Positions 49,019-57,380 of a stretch of 64,000 nucleotides of DNA are shown one piece after another. How positions within the stretch are numbered: the first letter of the stretch is position 1; every line of letters starts with the position of its first letter. Below the pieces are notes generated by a model. The model did not search any database. It was not told where the DNA came from and saw nothing but the letters and a program-made list of their open reading frames with translations. A program made the position numbers and the translations under genes. The stretch is from Photobacterium sp. DA100 (GTDB lineage Bacteria; Pseudomonadota; Gammaproteobacteria; Enterobacterales; Vibrionaceae): contig NZ_CP119423.1 of NCBI RefSeq assembly GCF_029223585.1, positions 3,596,001-3,660,000 of the forward strand, in the 5' to 3' direction.

Positions 49019-50320
49019 TCAAGACTGTGCAGCCACCACTGGGCGCGCCACCCAACTGCCGACAACCCCCATCGCCACCACCAGCAAGCTTGGTACCACC
49101 CAACCGGCATAATCGCTATAGAGCGGCAGGTGCTGCGCCAACCAGCTATCCATCCCAGCCGGCATCTTGCCCAGGATATGCAGGGCATCCACGCCACCAA
49201 AACCCAGTGCGGTCGTCACCGCGGCCATTACCGCCGGTGTCGCTAAGCGGCGGCGCAACGGAGCAATCACCAACAGAGCAATGGCAACCGGGTGCAAGGC
49301 CACAACTACCGGCAGGGTGATTGCCAATAGCTGTTCCAAGCCAAGGTTCGCTACCAGCCCAGCCACTATCATCGTTACCCACACACTGCGCGGATAGGTG
49401 ACCGGCTGGAATGTACGGCTGTAGAACTCACTGCCTGCGGTAGTAACGCCAATTGCCGTGGTCAAACAGGCCAAAATCATCACCATACCAAGCAAGACGC
49501 TGCCCGAGGTGCCAAAATGGCTCAAGGTGAACGCTGTCAGGATCTCACCACCATTGCCGAATGCCGAACCCAGGCTGGCACTGGTTGAGCCGATATAGGC
49601 CAACGACAGGTATACCAAGGCCATCGCCACGGCATACATCACTGCCGCCATCAGGGTGTATTTGGCGGTTGCTTTCGGACACTCCACCCCCATTTCTCGG
49701 ATCGCACGGAAAATGATCCAGCCAAAGCCAATCGAGCCCAGAGCATCCATGGTCATGTAGCCTTGAGTCAGCCCCTCGGCAAACGCTTTGTCCTGATAGG
49801 GCCCCACGGCGGCCAATGCATCGCCGGCCGGAGACATAAAGGCAGTGACGGCCAGCACGGACAAGATCACCACCAGCATCGGAGTCAGCCACTTGCCAAG
49901 CGTATCGACCAGTTTACCTGGGTAGAGTGCAAACACGATGGTTGCCAGACAGAACACCACAGTGAAAGGCAACAGGGCCGCCTCACCGACAAAGGGGGCA
50001 AAGCTAAACTGGTAGGCGACGGTAATGGCCCGTGGGATCACGAAGGCTGGGCCTATCACAATAAAGACCATCACCCAGAATCCCGTTGCAACCGGTTTGG
50101 GCAGGGCCGCTGTCAGGTTATCGGAGCCATTGACCAGCGCCACCATCACCAGAGCCAATGCCGGCAGGCCCACCCCTGTCAACAGGAACCCAGCCATGCC
50201 GGAAGCAAAGTGTTCACCGGCCTGCTGGCCAAGAAACGGGGGAAAGATCAGGTTGCCAGCACCAAGGTACATGGCGAAAGTCATAAAGCCCAAGGCGGCG
50301 ATGTTGCGTGCACTTAACAT
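49019..50320 (-). CDS. brnQ: Branched-chain amino acid carrier BrnQ (LIVCS family)
   Basis: BrnQ imports leucine, isoleucine and valine with sodium. The 433-residue protein has twelve predicted helices and the family start (FMTFAMYLGAGNLIFPPFLGQQAG). AGAGGATAACT precedes the ATG. A 260-base leader upstream contains a leucine-rich peptide gene and alternative hairpins, listed separately, which suggests that leucine supply controls expression. The gene is transcribed alone. Confidence 0.93.
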   Translation of the reverse strand: MLSARNIAALGFMTFAMYLGAGNLIFPPFLGQQAGEHFASGMAGFLLTGVGLPALALVMVALVNGSDNLTAALPKPVATGFWVMVFIVIGPAFVIPRAITVAYQFSFAPFVGEAALLPFTVVFCLATIVFALYPGKLVDTLGKWLTPMLVVILSVLAVTAFMSPAGDALAAVGPYQDKAFAEGLTQGYMTMDALGSIGFGWIIFRAIREMGVECPKATAKYTLMAAVMYAVAMALVYLSLAYIGSTSASLGSAFGNGGEILTAFTLSHFGTSGSVLLGMVMILACLTTAIGVTTAGSEFYSRTFQPVTYPRSVWVTMIVAGLVANLGLEQLLAITLPVVVALHPVAIALLVIAPLRRRLATPAVMAAVTTALGFGGVDALHILGKMPAGMDSWLAQHLPLYSDYAGWVVPSLLVVAMGVVGSWVARPVVAAQS

Positions 50321-50380
50321 AGTTATCCTCTACCGCGTCGGCTTGAAGGAAACTAAGGAGAATTCGGGTGGGAATATTGA

Positions 50381-50548
50381 CCTGTCAGCTTCGCTTCAAG
50401 CTGACAGGAAAATTGAGATACGGCCTGTCAGCCCCGGATAAGACCCAGAGAGAGCAGGAGGAGCAGGTTAGCCGCAACGGCATTGCAACCATTGCAGTGA
50501 GCAGCAGTGTTGATAGCTGATACTGGCATAACTCGTCCTAGCTGACAG
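50381..50548 (-). promoter_or_regulatory. Attenuator-like leader of brnQ with four alternately pairing segments
   Basis: Four segments carry the same 8-9 base word in alternating sense. In transcript order they are A CTGTCAGCT (50548-50540), B GCTGACAGG (50432-50424), C CCTGTCAGCTT (50408-50398) and D AAGCTGACAGG (50391-50381). A can pair with B, B with C, and C with D (11 bp, 6-base loop). A lies beside the leader peptide's ribosome binding site and B overlaps its stop codon. C:D is not followed by a T-run, so the output may be Rho-dependent or translational. Confidence 0.75.
50428..50529 (-). CDS. Leucine-rich leader peptide upstream of brnQ
   Basis: This is a 33-residue open frame starting at ATG 50529 behind TAGGACGAGTT. 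Residues 22-30 read LLLLLSLGL, seven leucines in nine codons (CTG, CTC, CTC, CTG, CTC, then CTG and CTT), followed by Ile-Arg-Gly and stop. This is the hallmark of leader peptides whose translation senses charged tRNA, as in leu and ilv operons. The gene was not annotated by similarity but by composition, position and the surrounding alternative hairpins. The peptide is unlikely to have a role of its own. Confidence 0.78.
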   Translation of the reverse strand: MPVSAINTAAHCNGCNAVAANLLLLLSLGLIRG

Positions 50549-50587
50549 ATAAAAAACAGAAAACAATGCGTTTTCCGCGACACCTTT

Positions 50588-50617
50588 GTTATAAACGGCG
50601 ACAGCTGAACAATACAA
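50588..50617 (-). promoter_or_regulatory. Possible promoter of the brnQ leader transcript
   Basis: On the minus strand TTGTAT (50617-50612) is followed after 18 bases by TATAAC (50593-50588). Transcription would start near 50580, giving a leader of about 260 nt before brnQ with all four pairing segments inside. Confidence 0.4.
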
Positions 50618-50784
50618 GCAGAAAAATAAAATAAGTGGAATGGATTAGCGAACACACCAAAAGCAGCGAAAAACTCCAGCCAGTACACTCATTGTCAAGA
50701 TTTAAAACTTCACAATACCGTTACATCCACACAGGTAGCCGTTTTGTCTCTACCTCCGCCGGGAAAAGCGAAGAACATCAAAGA

Positions 50785-50808
50785 TAAAAAAAGGGCCCCG
50801 GGGCCCTT
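50785..50808 (-). terminator. Terminator of yjaG
   Basis: An 18-base GC-rich palindrome (AAGGGCCCC GGGGCCCTT) leads, on the minus strand, into a run of T (plus-strand A run at 50785-50792). It begins 20 bases after the yjaG stop. Confidence 0.85.
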
Positions 50809-50828
50809 CTCTTCTCAAGGTAGGTCGC

Positions 50829-51416
50829 TTACAGCTCGATACCAATATTGCTGACCGGCTCTTCGCGCAGCTCCTGGCGCAGACCTTTGATCAGTTCGAT
50901 ATCACGGCGCTCAGCTTCTTTCAGCGCACGGAAAATCGCCCATTGCATGTCCCACTCGGCACATACCGCTTCATTTTCTTTCTGGTTTTCGTTAGTGATT
51001 TCAACACCGGTCTGGGCAAACTCGAGGTCCGCCACCGTTTCGGCCGATAGCGAACTCAACTTTGCCAGTGTTTCCAACATCAGGTCGCGGTCCAACATCG
51101 CATGCAGCAAATCGGCCAGCGCCGCACAGGCATCAATCGCAGGGTTCACCGCATAAAGATCGAACTCTTCGGCATTTGGCACTAGCTCTTCGAGTTTCTC
51201 CAGCTGCTTCTCGAAATTAATCTTGGCCGTTTTGACGGTCAGCACTTCCCAGATGCTGTCCAGAATAGAACGATATTTCTGCTCGTCCGCGAACTCCGTT
51301 TGCTGACAGAAGAACGCATAGTTGGGATACATTCGTTCACACAGTGACACCATAAAGGTAATGTGTTGCCATGGTTCTAATTTTTCTAAACGGAGCTGAA
51401 CTGGATTCTTTAGCAT
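50829..51416 (-). CDS. yjaG: DUF416 family protein YjaG
   Basis: This 195-residue, all-helical, acidic cytoplasmic protein belongs to the DUF416 family, whose function is unknown. The start MLKNPVQLRLEKLEPWQHITFM and the central DLYAVNPAIDACAALADLLHAML segment are typical. In E. coli the gene lies between nfi-hemE and hupA; here hemE is also nearby, though separated by two genes and an intron. It diverges from the dehydrogenase gene. Confidence 0.9.
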   Translation of the reverse strand: MLKNPVQLRLEKLEPWQHITFMVSLCERMYPNYAFFCQQTEFADEQKYRSILDSIWEVLTVKTAKINFEKQLEKLEELVPNAEEFDLYAVNPAIDACAALADLLHAMLDRDLMLETLAKLSSLSAETVADLEFAQTGVEITNENQKENEAVCAEWDMQWAIFRALKEAERRDIELIKGLRQELREEPVSNIGIEL

Positions 51417-51519
51417 GGGATAATCCGCAATTGTGATTTGCCCCGGATCTTACTTGTATCCCCCTGCTACTGCAATACATGGACGACGGATAACCCCGTA
51501 CTGCCACCAAGGAGCTGAC

Positions 51520-52431
51520 ATGCATAAACTGATGATTGTTTCCCGCCAGCAAAAAGCCTATGAAGCCATGCTGGCCGAGCAGCCGCTGGCGGGGGTGATA
51601 TTGACCCAGCAGCCGGAAGAGGCCACGATTTTACTGGCTGATCCGCCTACAGTAGCCCCGCAGATCGGGCAGTTCTCAGCCCTTGAGTGGATCCAGTCCA
51701 CCTTTGCCGGTATCGATGCCCTGACACAGCCCGGTTTGCGCCGAGACTACACCCTGACCAATATCCGCGGCTGCTTCGGCCAGCTGATCAGCGAATACGT
51801 GCTGGGGCTGACTATCGCCCACCAGCGCCATTTCGCTACCTATCAGAACCAGCAACAAGCCCGCCATTGGCACCCCCGTCCTTATAACACCATCGCTGGC
51901 AAGACGATGGTAATACTGGGTACCGGCAGCATCGGCAGCCACTTGGCACGTGCGGCCCAGGCACTCGGGTTCAACGTCATCGGGGTCAACCGCTGCGGCG
52001 TTACCGACGAGCCTGCCTTCAGCGCTGTTCTCCCCCTAGCCCAGTTAGAGACGGCACTGGCACAGGCCAATGTGCTGGTTTCAACCCTGCCGGCCACATC
52101 GGCAAGCGATGATTTACTCAATACGGAGAGCCTGAGCCACTGCCGTCAGACCCTGCTGTTTAATGTCGGGCGTGGCAATGCCGTCTGCGAAACCGGTTTG
52201 CTCCGAGCACTCGATACCGGAGCTATCCAGCATGCCTTCCTTGACGTCTTCAAGCTGGAGCCTCTGCCGAGTAACCACCCCTTCTGGCTGCATCCGGCTA
52301 TCACCGTGACCCCGCACATTGCCGCTGAAAGCTTCCCCCACCAGGTGATGGCTATTTTCCGCGACAATGCACAGCGCTGGCTCAACCACCAGCCATTACG
52401 CTATACCGTTGACTTTCAACGGGGCTACTAA
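51520..52431 (+). CDS. D-2-hydroxyacid dehydrogenase family protein
   Basis: This 303-residue NAD(P)-dependent oxidoreductase has the Rossmann motif GTGSIGSHLARAAQALGF at about residues 133-150 and the catalytic triad positions in NVGRGNAV (Arg near 228), the Glu region in KLEPLP, and PHIAAESFP (His near 274). It resembles glyoxylate/hydroxypyruvate reductase A-type enzymes, but the substrate is not certain. I chose ATG 51520 because AAGGAG lies 5 bases upstream; a frame from 51433 is longer but would overlap the yjaG promoter. The next gene begins 28 bases after its stop. Confidence 0.87.
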   Translation: MHKLMIVSRQQKAYEAMLAEQPLAGVILTQQPEEATILLADPPTVAPQIGQFSALEWIQSTFAGIDALTQPGLRRDYTLTNIRGCFGQLISEYVLGLTIAHQRHFATYQNQQQARHWHPRPYNTIAGKTMVILGTGSIGSHLARAAQALGFNVIGVNRCGVTDEPAFSAVLPLAQLETALAQANVLVSTLPATSASDDLLNTESLSHCRQTLLFNVGRGNAVCETGLLRALDTGAIQHAFLDVFKLEPLPSNHPFWLHPAITVTPHIAAESFPHQVMAIFRDNAQRWLNHQPLRYTVDFQRGY

Positions 52432-52459
52432 TTCACCCCGGAGTCAGGGAGCGCGAACT

Positions 52460-53074
52460 ATGAGTCCAAACAACGACCAGCAACATCTTGATAACCTGCT
52501 CGATCAAATCCGGCGCTGCACGATCTGCCGTGATCACCTGCCGCTTGGACCGCGACCGGTCATTCAAGCCGCCAGCAGCGCCCGCTTGATGATCGTTGGT
52601 CAGGCACCCGGTACCAAGGTGCATCAGACTGGGATCCCCTGGAATGATCCGAGTGGCGATCGTCTCCGCCGTTGGCTGGATCTCGACCGCGACACCTTCT
52701 ACAACCCAGAGCACATCGCCATTATGCCGATGGGGCTATGCTACCCCGGCCGCGGCAAGTCCGGCGATCTGCCTCCCCGTCCTGAATGTGCCCCGCAATG
52801 GCACCCCCTGGTATGGCCGCTGCTGCCCAATATCGGCATGACGCTGCTGGTCGGCCAGTACGCCCAACAGCGCTACCTCAAGGACAAACCGAAAACCCTG
52901 ACCGACACTGTCAAGGCATGGCGCACCTGGGCTCCCCAGTACATCCCCATGCCCCACCCTTCGCCGCGCAATACCCTGTGGCTAAAGAAAAACCCGTGGT
53001 TTGAAGAGGAGGTGGTGCCGTATATCAGGGACTATGTCCACCAGCATCTCGAGAAGCGAGATCCTAGTTCCTAG
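52460..53074 (+). CDS. Uracil-DNA glycosylase family protein
   Basis: This 204-residue protein belongs to the uracil-DNA glycosylase superfamily. It has an N-terminal CTICRDHLPLG segment (cysteines near residues 20 and 23), the motif IVGQAPGTKVHQTGIPWNDPSG near 45-66 and a histidine motif MPHPSPRN near 172-179. The branch is usually annotated as uracil-DNA glycosylase family, and activity is not proven. The last codons and the TAG stop lie inside a heptad-like repeat (CCTAGTT CCTAG), so the C-terminus may have been altered. It is probably co-transcribed with the dehydrogenase gene. Confidence 0.85.
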   Translation: MSPNNDQQHLDNLLDQIRRCTICRDHLPLGPRPVIQAASSARLMIVGQAPGTKVHQTGIPWNDPSGDRLRRWLDLDRDTFYNPEHIAIMPMGLCYPGRGKSGDLPPRPECAPQWHPLVWPLLPNIGMTLLVGQYAQQRYLKDKPKTLTDTVKAWRTWAPQYIPMPHPSPRNTLWLKKNPWFEEEVVPYIRDYVHQHLEKRDPSS

Positions 53075-53157
53075 AGGCGGGTTCCTGGGTTCTAAACACC
53101 ATATCGCTGTTTCAAGCTCTTTTCCTCTAAATCTTTTCCTAGGAACTAGGAACAGCT
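53069..53157. repeat. Heptad-like CTAGGAA / TTCCTAG repeats after the glycosylase gene
   Basis: The word CCTAGTTCCTAG at 53069-53080 and its exact complement CTAGGAACTAGG near 53145-53156 form a 12-bp inverted repeat. Around them are degenerate 7-base units. Related units (CCTAGGG, CCTAGCA) lie at about 55109-55135 on the other side of the intron, in the hemE 3' region. Confidence 0.5.
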
Positions 53158-53208
53158 TTTCCTTGAACCCTCAATCGAGTAGGAGGAGGCCTCGCGGCCT
53201 CCGTCCTC

Positions 53209-54522
53209 TCACACCACCGTACAAGCGTGGGTCGCATACGGCGGTTCCGAATATATTTTCAGTGACTCGTACCCATCTCGCAATGAGTACATGCCCATCT
53301 CCTTGAACCGTTTCGTTGGCATGGCCTGATTGAGCTGTGGCGATAAAGCCAAGTGCCACCATCCTTTCTCTGACATCGCTAGCTTCCACGCATTGCGTTC
53401 GCTTACGCCCTCTTGGCGTAACCATGACGCTATACTGTGTCTGCGTTTGCGCTGCTTGAGTCGATAGCACCGTAGGCGCCGCCTTATCCATTCATCTAAG
53501 CGCTGCATCGCGCTTTTCCGTATGGCAAGCTTGAAGTAGTGTTGCCATCCTCTTAGGTATTGAGTGAGTTCGACTATTACTGTCTTCAACTCTCGCCCTC
53601 GATTCCGCTTCGTTATTTGACGCACTCGCTTCTTCATATGAGTTTGTGCTCTCTTCGAGATATGGATAATTCCACCTCGTTGGAAGCGATGGCCTAGGTA
53701 AGTCCGCTCTGTCACTCTTGTTGCCGCACTTTTCTCACGGTTGACCGTGAGTTTCAGTTTCTGCTCCAAGAACTCCGTTATTGAGGCTTTTACTCGGTTC
53801 GCGGCTTCCTCACTGCCCACGTAGATTTGGCAGTCATCTGCATATCGGCAGAACTTATGCCCTCTTCGCTCAAGCTCTTTATCCAACTCATCTAATACGA
53901 TATTTGATAGCAGCGGAGATAATGGTCCACCCTGTGGTGTCCCTCGTTGCCTCTGCTCGGCTAACCCGTTTCGCATTATGCCTGCCTGTAGGTATGACCT
54001 GACCAGCTTCAGTACCCGTTTGTCCGTGATATCCTCCGATAGCCTGTGCATCAGTCTATCGTGGTTCACGGTATCGAAGTATTTCGCTAGGTCAATGTCG
54101 ACTACATAACCCCGCCCCTCCCTGATGTAGTGGCTTGCTGCCGCCAATGCATGGTGGGCACTACGGTTGGGCCTGAACCCGTAACTACTGTGGGAGAACT
54201 TCGGTTCATAGATATCTGTCAGTACTGAGGTGATAGCCTGTTGGACTATCCTATCAAGTACTGTTGGGATACCTAGTTGCCTAACTCCCCCGCTAGGTTT
54301 AGGGATTTCTACACCCAGAACAGGTTGGGGTTGATAGCTCCCATCCAGAAGGCTCTGGCGGAGCGCTTGCCCATTTGAAGACTGCCGAAGCATCGAGATA
54401 GTCGCTGTTATATCGAGTTTATCGACACCAGCACACCCTTTGTTCTTCTTCACTCTTCTCAGGGCTTGGTTCAGATTCGTTGATGAACAGATCTGCTCCA
54501 TCAACTGAGTTGAGGTCACCAA
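53209..54522 (-). CDS. ltrA: Group IIC intron reverse transcriptase/maturase
   Basis: This 437-residue intron-encoded protein has the RT motifs GVEIPKPSGGVRQLGIPTVLDR, SYGFRPNRSAHHAL, VVDIDLAKYFDTVNHDRLM, GTPQGGPLSPLL and the catalytic YADD at 227-230. A maturase/thumb region includes RGWQHYF near 325-331. No HNH domain follows. The start is TTG (or GTG one codon later) behind AGGAGGA. The C-terminus (EPPYATHACTVV) is translated from the intron's own domain V, so the stop codon lies within the catalytic RNA hairpin. All motifs look intact. Confidence 0.9.
   Translation of the reverse strand: MVTSTQLMEQICSSTNLNQALRRVKKNKGCAGVDKLDITATISMLRQSSNGQALRQSLLDGSYQPQPVLGVEIPKPSGGVRQLGIPTVLDRIVQQAITSVLTDIYEPKFSHSSYGFRPNRSAHHALAAASHYIREGRGYVVDIDLAKYFDTVNHDRLMHRLSEDITDKRVLKLVRSYLQAGIMRNGLAEQRQRGTPQGGPLSPLLSNIVLDELDKELERRGHKFCRYADDCQIYVGSEEAANRVKASITEFLEQKLKLTVNREKSAATRVTERTYLGHRFQRGGIIHISKRAQTHMKKRVRQITKRNRGRELKTVIVELTQYLRGWQHYFKLAIRKSAMQRLDEWIRRRLRCYRLKQRKRRHSIASWLRQEGVSERNAWKLAMSEKGWWHLALSPQLNQAMPTKRFKEMGMYSLRDGYESLKIYSEPPYATHACTVV
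53210..53247 (-). ncRNA. Domain V of the hemE-proximal group IIC intron
   Basis: On the minus strand the segment begins GAACCGCCGTATGCG and ends TTGTACGGTGGTGTG, the catalytic hairpin of class C introns. A domain VI hairpin (GGAGGCCGCGAGGCCTCC) follows at once. It overlaps the last codons of the reverse transcriptase gene. Confidence 0.85.
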
Positions 54523-55062
54523 GACTCGTCCTCCTGTCTACGCCGATCATGCTTGTCATTCTTCGTGGCCATGAGCGTCACTTGCGGTGTTGCCCATTGG
54601 TACGTAGAGATTTTGATCATCTTGCTATGACTCCACATGATTGAGTGTCTAGTGACTGCTTCTTGATATATTCAGTTCCGGCCTTCCCTTGGGTTGTACT
54701 TCCCCAAGGTACTATGCCTTCTGCTGACTTCTTATTTCCCATCACACAGCATCACTGCTGCATTAGTCTCGCCCGAGACAGGTAATAAGATCTCCCGAGG
54801 TAAGACGTTGTTCTTTCCCTTGGCTGTGCCTGATTTACCCGTACACACTTCCCGTCGAGGCATTGGGCTATTCTATATGTTGCTAGGTTACCCAAGTTGT
54901 ACTGGCCTACTATCAGATTTCTGTTCGTCACGGCCAAGTTTTGCCATTTGCTTCCTTCAGATCCCGCCTCACGGTGGGCACCCTTGCATAGGCTAACGGT
55001 TCTCGCTCGACTGAGCCCGTAGAGGACTTTCACCTCCTAGAACAACGCCATGCTCGGCGCAC

Positions 55063-55095
55063 AACAAAAAGCCCACACAGCAAGCTGTATGGGCT
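55063..55095 (-). terminator. Terminator of hemE
   Basis: On the minus strand an 11-bp stem (AGCCCATACAG / CTGTGTGGGCT, one wobble) with a CTTG loop is followed by TTTTTGTT. The group IIC intron begins at the next base. Confidence 0.88.
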
Positions 55096-55144
55096 CTTAA
55101 TGCTTTTTCCTAGGGCCTAGCAACCTAGCACCCAGGATCCGCTT

Positions 55145-56212
55145 TTATTTGTGGTATGGCTTTGACAGCTCATGCACCGCATCCACGAACACACCAGCGT
55201 TCTCAGGCGGCACGTCCAGGTGGATACCGTGGCCAAGGTTGAACACGTGGCCAGTGCCTTCGTTGCCGTAACCTTCCAGGATCGTCGCCACTTCCTGGCG
55301 GATACGCTCCGGCTGGGCATACAGAATAGAAGGATCCATATTGCCTTGAAGCGCGACCTTGTCGCCCACACGGCGCTTGGCATCAGCAATGTTGATGGTC
55401 CAATCCAGGCCGACTGCATCACAACCAGTTGCTGCAATTTGCTCCAGCCACATACCGCCGTTTTTGGTAAACAAGGTCACCGGTACGCGACGACCTTCGT
55501 TTTCACGGATCAGGCCATCGACAATCTTGTGCATGTAGCGCAGCGAAAACTCATTGTAGTCACGCGGTGTCAATACCCCACCCCAGGTATCGAAGACCAT
55601 GACCGACTGGGCACCCGCTTTGATTTGCGCGTTCAGGTACTCAACCACGCTGTCTGCCAGTTTATCCAGCAATAGGTGCAGCGTTTGTGGCTCGGCATAC
55701 ATCATCTTCTTGATCTTGGTGAACGCCTTCGAGCTCCCCCCTTCAACCATGTAAGTGGCCAGTGTCCAAGGGCTACCCGAGAAACCGATCAGCGGTACTT
55801 CGCCTTGCAAGTCTTTGCGGATCTGGCGTACGGCGTTCATCACGTACTGCAGTTCGCCTTCCGGATCCGGCAAACCAATTTTATCGACATCAGCCTTGCA
55901 GGTGATTGGACGTTCGAACTTTGGTCCTTCACCAGCTTCAAAGTACAGTCCCAAGCCCATCGCATCAGGGATAGTCAGGATATCTGAGAACAAGATTGCC
56001 GCATCAAGCGGGAAGCGGCGTAGAGGCTGTAGTGTCACCTCACTGGCAAGCTCAGCATTTTTACATAGCGACATGAAGTCACCGGCTACACTGCGAGTTG
56101 CACGATATTCAGGTAGGTAACGCCCTGCCTGACGCATCATCCATACCGGGGTGCAATCGACTGGCTGCTTCAATAAAGCGCGAAGGTAGCGGTCATTCTT
56201 TAGTTCGCTCAT
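55145..56212 (-). CDS. hemE: Uroporphyrinogen decarboxylase
   Basis: HemE converts uroporphyrinogen III to coproporphyrinogen III in heme synthesis. From ATG 56212 the protein is 355 residues, the family length. It opens with [19 protein letters not shown], followed by the signature [16 protein letters not shown] (about residues 21-36) and [16 protein letters not shown] (about 130-145). GGAG lies 10 bases upstream; a frame starting 13 codons earlier is unlikely. The terminator and a class C intron follow. Confidence 0.97.
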   Translation of the reverse strand: MSELKNDRYLRALLKQPVDCTPVWMMRQAGRYLPEYRATRSVAGDFMSLCKNAELASEVTLQPLRRFPLDAAILFSDILTIPDAMGLGLYFEAGEGPKFERPITCKADVDKIGLPDPEGELQYVMNAVRQIRKDLQGEVPLIGFSGSPWTLATYMVEGGSSKAFTKIKKMMYAEPQTLHLLLDKLADSVVEYLNAQIKAGAQSVMVFDTWGGVLTPRDYNEFSLRYMHKIVDGLIRENEGRRVPVTLFTKNGGMWLEQIAATGCDAVGLDWTINIADAKRRVGDKVALQGNMDPSILYAQPERIRQEVATILEGYGNEGTGHVFNLGHGIHLDVPPENAGVFVDAVHELSKPYHK

Positions 56213-56409
56213 TTGGGACTCCATGGTTTTATTATGCGCGTATTGTATCACTCCGAGCTGTCAACAAAAGAGGCCATTTGTTAACCGGATCAAGTTTATA
56301 GTAACAATTTGCTCACCGGATTTGCGACACTCCGGGCTCTCATGGTACAAAATCTGCGCGCTAGCAATAATAACAATGACTTTGCTCGTAGAAGGCAAAA
56401 TAACTGCAC

Positions 56410-56436
56410 CTTACCCCTCCTCACGGAGGGTTTTTT
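56410..56436 (+). terminator. Orphan plus-strand terminator between hemE and nudC
   Basis: A 6-bp stem (CCCTCC / GGAGGG) with a TCAC tetraloop is followed by seven T on the plus strand. Both flanking genes are on the minus strand, so no known plus-strand gene ends here. Confidence 0.65.
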
Positions 56437-56457
56437 TATTCTCTTTTTCCCTAACCA

Positions 56458-57240
56458 TCAGCTCTGCTCCATTAAGCCCAACGTGTGGTCAATCAACGCC
56501 CTGGCAATCGTGCCCGAAGGGGCAAGCTCGGGCAGCGTGTTCGTCGATGCCCAGAGGGCATCGGTCAGCTCGGCGTAGTCCGGCTTCAACTCGCCACTGT
56601 GGTAATCCGCCAGGAACCCCATCATCAGGTTAGACGGAAACGCCCAGGGCTGGCTGCCGAAATAGCGGATGTTGGTCACGTTTACCCCTGTTTCTTCATA
56701 CACTTCTCTGGCAACACACTGCTCCAGCGTCTCTCCAGCCTCGACAAAGCCGGCAATCACCGTATACATCCCGGTTTTATGTCTCGGGTGCTGCGCCAGC
56801 AAGATTTTGTCCTGCTTACGCACTGCCACAATGACACATGGTGACAGGCGGGGATAATGGTGGCTATGACAGCCTTGGCAGGCCATAGCAAGCTCGGTAT
56901 GGACCAACTGACATTCGCTTCCACATTGCGAACAGAAGCGCTGAGAGTGCAGCATATGCGACAGCTGGATAGCGCGCCCAGCCAAATTGAACAGTTCGCT
57001 ATCGCTGCCTAATAAAGTCCTCAGGCTGGCAAACCCGGCCTCATCACTGTGCTCTGGGGCTTCTGCCCAGTAGACGGGGATGCCTTGGTACCGACCGATC
57101 TCCACCACGTCTTCGAGCTCAGCCTCTACCTCGCCCGGCTCTTTGAGGGGAAGTTGTTGATCCTCTAGGTAGAGCTTGCGATCTTTGACTATGCACCAAT
57201 AGCTTTTTTCTTGTTTTTTTAACATTAACGTCACATCCAT
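56458..57240 (-). CDS. nudC: NAD+ diphosphatase / RNA decapping enzyme NudC
   Basis: NudC hydrolyses NADH and removes NAD caps from RNA. The 260-residue product has a zinc ribbon (CSQCGSE and CQGCHS, about residues 99-122) and the Nudix box GFVEAGETLEQCVAREVYEETGV (about 164-186) with its glutamates. The SQPWAFPSNLMMGF motif of NADH pyrophosphatases follows it. It diverges from rsd, with the usual local order hemE, nudC, rsd, rpoC. Confidence 0.95.
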   Translation of the reverse strand: MDVTLMLKKQEKSYWCIVKDRKLYLEDQQLPLKEPGEVEAELEDVVEIGRYQGIPVYWAEAPEHSDEAGFASLRTLLGSDSELFNLAGRAIQLSHMLHSQRFCSQCGSECQLVHTELAMACQGCHSHHYPRLSPCVIVAVRKQDKILLAQHPRHKTGMYTVIAGFVEAGETLEQCVAREVYEETGVNVTNIRYFGSQPWAFPSNLMMGFLADYHSGELKPDYAELTDALWASTNTLPELAPSGTIARALIDHTLGLMEQS

Positions 57241-57380
57241 CCTTGCAGGGTATCGTTTTTACTGGCAATCTGTAGTTAATACGGAAAAGGATCCGTAATT
57301 CAAGGTTATCTTTTTTAAGAGATTAACAGGTATTGTTTCCAGTACCCGGTCTCGGTACTGTAGATCATGAGGGCATGGTC

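Larger units (their letters stand above)
53174..55062 (-). mobile_element. Group IIC intron inserted just after the hemE terminator
   Basis: This intron of about 1,889 nt starts with GTGCGCCGAGCATGGCG at 55062 and ends CCTACTCGAT at 53174. Both ends, and the domain V that begins GAACCGCCGTATGCG (53247-53210), fit bacterial class C introns. The 5' end lies directly after the T-tail of the hemE terminator, the usual target of class C introns. The encoded RT lacks an endonuclease domain, also as expected. The ends were set by consensus. Confidence 0.85.

Noticed and set aside
50428..50688. Longer 86-codon version of the brnQ leader frame
   Set aside because: Its upstream part would begin before the likely promoter and has no binding site. 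The 33-codon version from 50529 is preceded by AGGACGAG and is flanked by the pairing segments.
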